This document shows, piece by piece, positions 37,373-42,965 of a DNA stretch of 42,965 bases. A program made the position numbers and the translations under genes. Positions within the stretch are counted from its first letter, which is position 1. Every line of letters starts with the position of its first letter. Origin of the DNA: an uncultured Pelagibacteraceae bacterium (GTDB lineage Bacteria > Pseudomonadota > Alphaproteobacteria > Pelagibacterales > Pelagibacteraceae); NCBI GenBank assembly GCA_902590625.1, contig CACIXL010000007.1:1-42965 (forward strand), written 5' to 3'. The notes under the pieces were generated by a model. It saw only the letters and a program-made list of their open reading frames with translations, ran no database searches and was not told where the DNA came from.

Positions 37373-38703
37373 TAGCAGAATTAATTGATCCAGCGGTATT
37401 AGGTATCATTTTAGTTGGAGTAATGCTTTTTGCTATCTTTGTTGGATTTCCAATATCTTTTACTTTAATTTTTTTAGGTTTTGTATTTGGATATTTAGGA
37501 TTTGGTAAACTAGTTTTCTATTTAATGACCTTACAATTTTCGATGGTCATGACCGAACAAACCCTCGCCGCCGTACCGCTCTTTGTCTTCATGGGAATTA
37601 TGATGGAGCAAGCTGGTTTGATGGAAAGGTTGTTCTCAGCATTCCAACTTATGTTAGCTAGAGTAAGAGGATCACTTTATTACGCTGTTCTATTTGTTTC
37701 TGTGATTTTTGCTGCAGCGACAGGAATAGTTGGAGCTTCGGTGACAATTTTAGGAATAATGGCCGCTAAATCTATGAATAGATCTAGTTATAATGTTCAG
37801 CTTGCTGCTGGGACTATTACAGCAGGAGGAACATTAGGAATTTTAATACCACCAAGCATCATGCTTGTTGTGATGGGACCAATTATGGAAATTCCTGTTA
37901 TAGATTTATTTGCAGCTGCAATATTACCAGGTATACTTTTAGCTTCGTTGTTTGCTGCATACACCACAATTAGATGTATGTTAGATCCAAAGCTAGGCCC
38001 ACCATTACCTGAAGACATGAGACCAACTAGTATGAAAACTGTTTGGATAGAATTTTTATTAGGGCTTGTTCCTCCAGCAGCATTAGTTTTCGCAGCACTT
38101 GGAAGTATATTATTAGGTTTTGCAACTCCAACTGAAGCTGCAGGTTGCGGAGCGATGGGTGCACTTTTGTTGTCACTTGCTTATAAAAAATTAACTCTTC
38201 CTAAATTACAAGAGGCTCTCGTTAAGACTTTGGAAATAACAGCTCTAATAATGGTTCTAGTAGCTGCTTCTAATTTCTTCGGAGCTGTGTTTGCTAGATT
38301 AGGTACACCAACTTTATTAACTGAGTTTTTACTTGGTCTAGAGATGAATAAGTACTTAATTTTAGCAATGATCATGGTTATGATTTTCTTACTTGGTTGG
38401 CCTTTGGAATGGGTACCAATAGTTATGATTATAATTCCAATTATTTTACCTTTAGTTGAAGCTCTTGGATTTAACCTAACTTGGTTTGCTATTCTTGTTG
38501 CCGTAAATCTCCAGACCTGTTGGCTTTCTCCGCCTGTTGCCTTATCGGCCTATTTCTTAAAGGGAGTTGTACCTGAGTGGGATTTAAAAGATATATATCT
38601 TGGAATGATGCAATTTATGGTTTTACAATTAATTGGATTAATATTAATAGTAATATTTCCACAAATAGCATTGTGGTTACCGACACTTTTATATGGCAAT
38701 TAA
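37369..38703 (+). CDS. TRAP transporter large permease (DctM family)
   Basis: AAVPLFVFMGIMMEQAGLMERLF, GTLGILIPPSIMLVVMG; ATGA overlap with dctQ stop supports the 37369 start. Confidence 0.93.
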   Translation: MIAELIDPAVLGIILVGVMLFAIFVGFPISFTLIFLGFVFGYLGFGKLVFYLMTLQFSMVMTEQTLAAVPLFVFMGIMMEQAGLMERLFSAFQLMLARVRGSLYYAVLFVSVIFAAATGIVGASVTILGIMAAKSMNRSSYNVQLAAGTITAGGTLGILIPPSIMLVVMGPIMEIPVIDLFAAAILPGILLASLFAAYTTIRCMLDPKLGPPLPEDMRPTSMKTVWIEFLLGLVPPAALVFAALGSILLGFATPTEAAGCGAMGALLLSLAYKKLTLPKLQEALVKTLEITALIMVLVAASNFFGAVFARLGTPTLLTEFLLGLEMNKYLILAMIMVMIFLLGWPLEWVPIVMIIIPIILPLVEALGFNLTWFAILVAVNLQTCWLSPPVALSAYFLKGVVPEWDLKDIYLGMMQFMVLQLIGLILIVIFPQIALWLPTLLYGN

Positions 38704-39979
38704 ATATTTAAAAAAATCACCTAAGACTTCTTCAACAGACGACACAAAAACTGCAGGTATAGTTCAAGGTTTGCTAAATGATTTAGAAAAATCTAAAGAG
38801 CAGGGTTGCATAGATCTTACAAAAAAATTTGATAAGTATGACGGTGAAATTATAGTTTCAAAAGAGAGAATAGAAGATATTAAAAAATCTTTAGATCAAA
38901 AAACTAAAGATGATGTTAAATTTTCTTATGATCGTGTTAGAAAATTTGCAGAAGCTCAATTAAAAAACTACGGACAAGATTTCGAAGTTGAACTTTCAAA
39001 AGGTTTATACGCAGGTCAAAAATTAATTCCAGTTAATACAGCCGGATGTTATATTCCTGGTGGTAGATATGCTCACATTGCGTCTGCTGTTATGAGCGTA
39101 ACAACAGCTAAAGTAGCTGGAGTAAAAAACATAATTGCTTGCAGCCCTCCAAAAGCCGGAGTAGGAGCCCATCCAGCAATAATTTATACTGCAAACTTAT
39201 GTGGTGCAGATGTTATTATGAATTTAGGAGGAGTTCCTGCCATTGCGGCAATGACTAATGGACTATTTAAAAATGCTCCTGCAGATATAATTGTTGGACC
39301 CGGCAACCAGTTTGTTGCTGAAGCAAAAAGAATTTTATTTGGAAAAATTGGAATTGATTTATTTGCTGGTCCTACTGAGATAGGAATTATTGCAGATGAG
39401 ACTGCGGACCCAGAAATCATTGCGGTAGACTTAGTTGGTCAAGCTGAACATGGTTATAACTCTCCAGCTTGGCTATATACTACTAGCAAAGAACTTGCTG
39501 ACAAAGTTATTAAAAGAGTTCCAGAATTAATTGCAGACTTACCAGAACTTCCAAGAACGAGCGCCGAAGCAGCTTGGAGAGATTACGGAGAAGTTGTTCT
39601 TTGTGATACTGACGAAGAAATGTCTAAAATTAGTGATGAGTATGCACCAGAGCATTTAGAAATTCATACAAAAAATTTAGAATGGTTTCATAAAAGATTA
39701 AAAAATTACGGTTCATTATTTATTGGAGAAGAGACAACGGTTGCTTATGGAGATAAATGTTCAGGAACTAATCACATATTACCTACTAAAGGAGCTGGTC
39801 GATATACAGGTGGTTTATTTGTAGGTAAGTTCATTAAAACTTTAAGTTTTCAAAGAATGACTAAAGAGTCTACAGAATTAGTTGGAGCTGCAGCAGCTAG
39901 AATTTCAAGATACGAAGGTATGGAGGCTCACGCTAGAACAGGGGATGTGAGACTTAAAAAATATGGTTACATGAAGTAA
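38693..39979 (+). CDS. hpsN: Histidinol-dehydrogenase-family protein, probable sulfopropanediol 3-dehydrogenase (HpsN-like)
   Basis: HisD fold motifs with HpsN-like features (LVGQAEHGYNSPAWLYTTS, WRDYGEVVLCD, AYGDKCSGTNHILPTKGAGRYTGGLFVGKFIKTLSFQ); TRAP operon context. Confidence 0.72.
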   Translation: MAIKYLKKSPKTSSTDDTKTAGIVQGLLNDLEKSKEQGCIDLTKKFDKYDGEIIVSKERIEDIKKSLDQKTKDDVKFSYDRVRKFAEAQLKNYGQDFEVELSKGLYAGQKLIPVNTAGCYIPGGRYAHIASAVMSVTTAKVAGVKNIIACSPPKAGVGAHPAIIYTANLCGADVIMNLGGVPAIAAMTNGLFKNAPADIIVGPGNQFVAEAKRILFGKIGIDLFAGPTEIGIIADETADPEIIAVDLVGQAEHGYNSPAWLYTTSKELADKVIKRVPELIADLPELPRTSAEAAWRDYGEVVLCDTDEEMSKISDEYAPEHLEIHTKNLEWFHKRLKNYGSLFIGEETTVAYGDKCSGTNHILPTKGAGRYTGGLFVGKFIKTLSFQRMTKESTELVGAAAARISRYEGMEAHARTGDVRLKKYGYMK

Positions 39980-40983
39980 TGCATGCTTTAGTTTATACTG
40001 GTACAGAGAAAATAGTTTACAGAGAAGAAAAAGATCCCACTAAAAAACCTGGCGAGGCATTAGTAAAAGTTCATGCTTCAGGTATCTGTGGTTCAGATAT
40101 GCATGCTTACCACGGCAAAGATGAAAGAAGAATTCCACCACTTATATTAGGTCACGAGTTTAGCGGAACAAGTTTAGACGGAAAATTTAAAAATAAAGAA
40201 GTCGTAATCAATCCACTTATTAGTTGTGAGAACTGTGATTATTGCAAAAACAAAAGAGAACATCTGTGCCCACAAAGAACAATGATTGGAATGAGCACTC
40301 CTACAAAAAGAGATGGGGGTTTAGCAGAATTAGTATCTGTTCCAGAACAAAATATTTTTGAGGTACCAAAAGGTTTAAATATGAAAGAAGCTGCATTAGC
40401 TGAACCTACTGCTGTTGCTTTACATGCAGTTTTATTAGCTGAGGCAAATTTAAAAAAACCTTTATCGGAGTGTAAAATTTTAATTCAAGGTGCGGGGGCT
40501 ATAGGTTTGCTTTGTGGCCTGGTGCTAAATAAGGAAAAAAATTCTAGTAATATAATCATGTCTGATCCTAATAAAAAAAGATTAGATGAATGTGAAAAAT
40601 ATCTTAAAGCAAGTTTTGTTGCACCAGATGATAAATCTATAAAAGAAAATCATTTTGACTTAATATTAGAATCTGTGGGACTAGAGATTACTAGACATCA
40701 AGCGATTAATTCAATAGCGCCTGGAGGCACTATAGTTCATATAGGTTTAACTCAACCCTCTGGAACTTTTAATTTTAAAAAACTTACAATCCAAGAAGTA
40801 ACATTAGTTGGAACTTATTGTTATACAAATGATGACTTTAAAAATAGTTTAGTAATTTTAAAAGACAAAAAATTAGGTGATTTAGGATGGATAGAGTACC
40901 GTGATCTTAAAAAAGGTTCAGATGCATTTCAAGAAATACATAATGGTACTTGTGTTGCCCCTAAAATCATTCTTATTCCTTAG
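39979..40983 (+). CDS. Zinc-dependent alcohol dehydrogenase (MDR family)
   Basis: GICGSDMHAYHGKDERRIPPLILGHEFSG and structural zinc CENCDYCKNKREHLC. Confidence 0.9.
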   Translation: MHALVYTGTEKIVYREEKDPTKKPGEALVKVHASGICGSDMHAYHGKDERRIPPLILGHEFSGTSLDGKFKNKEVVINPLISCENCDYCKNKREHLCPQRTMIGMSTPTKRDGGLAELVSVPEQNIFEVPKGLNMKEAALAEPTAVALHAVLLAEANLKKPLSECKILIQGAGAIGLLCGLVLNKEKNSSNIIMSDPNKKRLDECEKYLKASFVAPDDKSIKENHFDLILESVGLEITRHQAINSIAPGGTIVHIGLTQPSGTFNFKKLTIQEVTLVGTYCYTNDDFKNSLVILKDKKLGDLGWIEYRDLKKGSDAFQEIHNGTCVAPKIILIP

Positions 40984-41068
40984 TTCTTCTTATAGTTGTA
41001 GACAAATTGCATACCTGAAATAAAATTTTAACATAGTTAATCTAAGTTAAATTTAAATAGATTAACTT

Positions 41069-41446
41069 ATGAAAAAAATTATTTTATTTACGTCTTTATT
41101 TTTATTTTCCGCAGTCAATGCTGCAGGACACCTAAGTGAAAAAGATAAAAAAGCTACTCTAAAATGTACAGGACTTTATTATGCTAATAGCATGATACCT
41201 CAGGGAACTTTAGAGTTAGACAAGATTGTTTTCTCAATTGCAGCTAAGAAATATTTAACATCATATTTAATCAAAGAGGGTGTCAAAGAGGACTACATAA
41301 ATGCAGAGCTTAATAAATTTGTCGATGAACTTTACGGCAAACCATATGATGAAAAAAAAACAGGTAATTGTACAAAATATATTTATAAATTAATTCCAAA
41401 ATCAAAAGCTGAAATTGATAAATTAGTCAAATCAGGAATTTATTAA
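41069..41446 (+). CDS. Hypothetical secreted protein
   Basis: Signal peptide MKKIILFTSLFLFSAVNAAG; two cysteines in the mature part (KCTG, NCTK). Confidence 0.7.
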   Translation: MKKIILFTSLFLFSAVNAAGHLSEKDKKATLKCTGLYYANSMIPQGTLELDKIVFSIAAKKYLTSYLIKEGVKEDYINAELNKFVDELYGKPYDEKKTGNCTKYIYKLIPKSKAEIDKLVKSGIY

Positions 41447-41447
41447 T

Positions 41448-41735
41448 ATGAGTGGATACGTTATAGCTAATATAGATGTTAAAAATCCCGAAGCTTATAA
41501 AGAATATGTTGGTAAGGTAGTACCGACTGTTCAAAAATTCGGAGGAGAGTACCTTGTACGTGCTGGGGAGTACAAAGTCATAGATGGTGAGTGGAAATAT
41601 CCTAGAACGGTAGTAATTAAATTTCCAACTTATGAAAAAGCTTTAGAGTGGTATGACTCTGAGGAATATAAACCAGTAAAACCAATTCGATTAGCAAACT
41701 CAGTAGCTAATGGAATAATAATTAAAGGAGTATAA
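41448..41735 (+). CDS. DUF1330 protein
   Basis: GYVIANIDVKNPEAYKEYVGKVVPTVQKFGGEYLVRAGE, VVIKFPTYEKALEWYDSEEYKPV. Confidence 0.92.
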   Translation: MSGYVIANIDVKNPEAYKEYVGKVVPTVQKFGGEYLVRAGEYKVIDGEWKYPRTVVIKFPTYEKALEWYDSEEYKPVKPIRLANSVANGIIIKGV

Positions 41736-41739
41736 AAAT

Positions 41740-42156
41740 ATGATAGATAAATTTGGAAACGCATTTTATTTAATAATTTACCTAGCACATTTTATTATTG
41801 TTGGTAGTTATGCTTACCAGTTAGTTTTTGATACTAAAAAATTTCTAAAGGGTAGAGGAGTAGATAAAACTGCTACATTAATTACAAGATTTGCAGGCTC
41901 ATTTATGATTGCTACAGTTTTAATGGCAATTTATGTTGCTTTTGTAAGATCAGGTGGACTGGTGGCTACTTGGGCATTCTTTAATTTAGTTTTTATAATG
42001 AACGTTTCAATATTGGTAGTAAATTTTTATACATTAAAAATTGATAAAACAGGTTTAACTAAAAAAACTAGAAATGATGGAATATACGCACCTCTAGTTC
42101 TTGTTATTATTAGCGCTATACTTTGTTACGGTTTAGCAGATAAAATTTACGTTTAA
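41740..42156 (+). CDS. Hypothetical four-TM membrane protein
   Basis: 138 aa with about four hydrophobic helices, operonic spacing. Confidence 0.7.
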   Translation: MIDKFGNAFYLIIYLAHFIIVGSYAYQLVFDTKKFLKGRGVDKTATLITRFAGSFMIATVLMAIYVAFVRSGGLVATWAFFNLVFIMNVSILVVNFYTLKIDKTGLTKKTRNDGIYAPLVLVIISAILCYGLADKIYV

Positions 42157-42164
42157 GGAGATAT

Positions 42165-42458
42165 ATGGCAAAATTTATGAACATTGTTAGATGTAAAGTG
42201 AAATCATCTAACAGAGAAGAGTATTTAAAAAAAATTGACGAGATGCCAAAGTTCGATGGGCAAATTTCAGCTAAATATGTTGAAACTAAACCTAACGAAT
42301 TTTTTATGATCGGTGAATGGAATTCTGAAGATGCAATAGCCAAAGCTAGACCAAAGATGATTGAATTTTTGGACACACTTCGGCACACTTTAGAAGAACT
42401 GTCGTCCGAGTTAGGTGTTACTGACCCTCACTCTGGTACAGTTGTAATCGAGAAATAA
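42165..42458 (+). CDS. Antibiotic biosynthesis monooxygenase-like dimeric alpha/beta barrel protein
   Basis: FMNIVRCKVKSSNREEYLKKIDEMPKFDG...NEFFMIGEWNSEDAIAKARPKMIEFLDTLR. Confidence 0.7.
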   Translation: MAKFMNIVRCKVKSSNREEYLKKIDEMPKFDGQISAKYVETKPNEFFMIGEWNSEDAIAKARPKMIEFLDTLRHTLEELSSELGVTDPHSGTVVIEK

Positions 42459-42471
42459 GAAAGGAGTAATA

Positions 42472-42795
42472 ATGGCTAAATTCTATACACTTGGATGTTA
42501 TACAGCTAAGGGTCTTGCAGGATTTGTAAGCAACCCATCAACAGACAGAAAGGCTGCAACATCAGCTTTAGCTGCTTCTGTAGGAGCGAAAGTAACTCAA
42601 TACTCTGGCCTAAGAGGAAAATATGACTTTATGGCAGTGATTGAAGGAACTTTTGATCAAGCTGCAGCGGCTGCTATGGTTGCCGTTTCTAGTGGAGCTG
42701 TCTCAGATTTTACAATTTTAGAAGATGTAGATCTTAATGAGATAGCGAAGACTGCTCAGAAAATGGCTTCATCATACAAAGAGCCTGGAAAATAA
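42472..42795 (+). CDS. GYD-domain protein
   Basis: AKFYTLGCYTAKGLAGFVSNPSTDRKAATSALAASVGAKVTQYSGLRGKYDFMAVIEG. Confidence 0.85.
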   Translation: MAKFYTLGCYTAKGLAGFVSNPSTDRKAATSALAASVGAKVTQYSGLRGKYDFMAVIEGTFDQAAAAAMVAVSSGAVSDFTILEDVDLNEIAKTAQKMASSYKEPGK

Positions 42796-42965
42796 TTATT
42801 TTCTGTAGCTTATACATTTTAAGGTATCAGTGAATTTTATTTGATTTTTATACTTTGATTTAATTTCACTGATACCAAGTTTAATATCTTTATCGCTCAT
42901 GTTTAATAAGCATGAAATATATCTCTCCCTAAGCATTCTTACGTATTTTTGCTTAGATATATTTA
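42796..42965 (-). CDS. C-terminal fragment of a probable methyltransferase (runs off window edge; not in ORF track)
   Basis: Open frame ...NISKQKYVRMLRERYISCLLNMSDKDIKLGISEIKSKYKNQIKFTDTLKCISYRK*; abuts the GYD gene tail-to-tail. Confidence 0.55.
   Translation of the reverse strand, partial: NISKQKYVRMLRERYISCLLNMSDKDIKLGISEIKSKYKNQIKFTDTLKCISYRK

Noticed and set aside
42116-42388. Minus-strand ORF of 90 aa opposite the ABM-like gene
   Set aside because: Antisense to a recognisable small-barrel protein with good operonic spacing.
1-42965. CRISPR arrays, transposons, prophage, toxin-antitoxin or defence systems
   Set aside because: No regularly spaced repeats, transposase, integrase, or recognisable defence proteins were seen.

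Overview
The window is an AT-rich, gene-dense alphaproteobacterial chromosome segment. Gene content and order look like SAR11/Pelagibacterales (inference from protein content and compactness; no search run). I saw no mobile elements, CRISPR arrays, rRNA or tRNA genes. Main content: folE 3' end; acuI-like reductase plus LysR regulator; rseP; HU; two tandem ammonium transporters; rhodanese; recX; cysQ; mnmA; MetC-like enzyme; MFS transporter; CADD/PqqC-like diiron protein; a DUF4956-CotH-VTC trio; a sulfur locus (AprM/AprB/AprA, TauE/SafE, SuyA/SuyB, Xsc); a SxtJ/DUF5989/carbamoyltransferase cassette; two tandem SDRs; TerC; a GMC oxidoreductase; a TRAP transporter followed by an HpsN-like histidinol-dehydrogenase homologue and a Zn-alcohol dehydrogenase; and small alpha/beta-barrel proteins. 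Observations most worth follow-up: (1) a ~170-nt multi-hairpin RNA candidate with three GNRA tetraloops at 12003-12180; (2) a 27-aa extremely basic ORF with a strong Shine-Dalgarno at 12894-12977, absent from the ORF track; (3) two consensus DnaA boxes flanking tandem GANTC-containing repeats at 15441-15541; (4) a reconstructed organosulfonate (DHPS/sulfolactate/sulfoacetaldehyde) catabolic route; (5) a small HxGH nucleotidyltransferase next to aprMBA. Four further short or partial CDSs (DUF3553, DUF5989, a 47-aa TM protein, a methyltransferase-like C-terminus) are also missing from the track.
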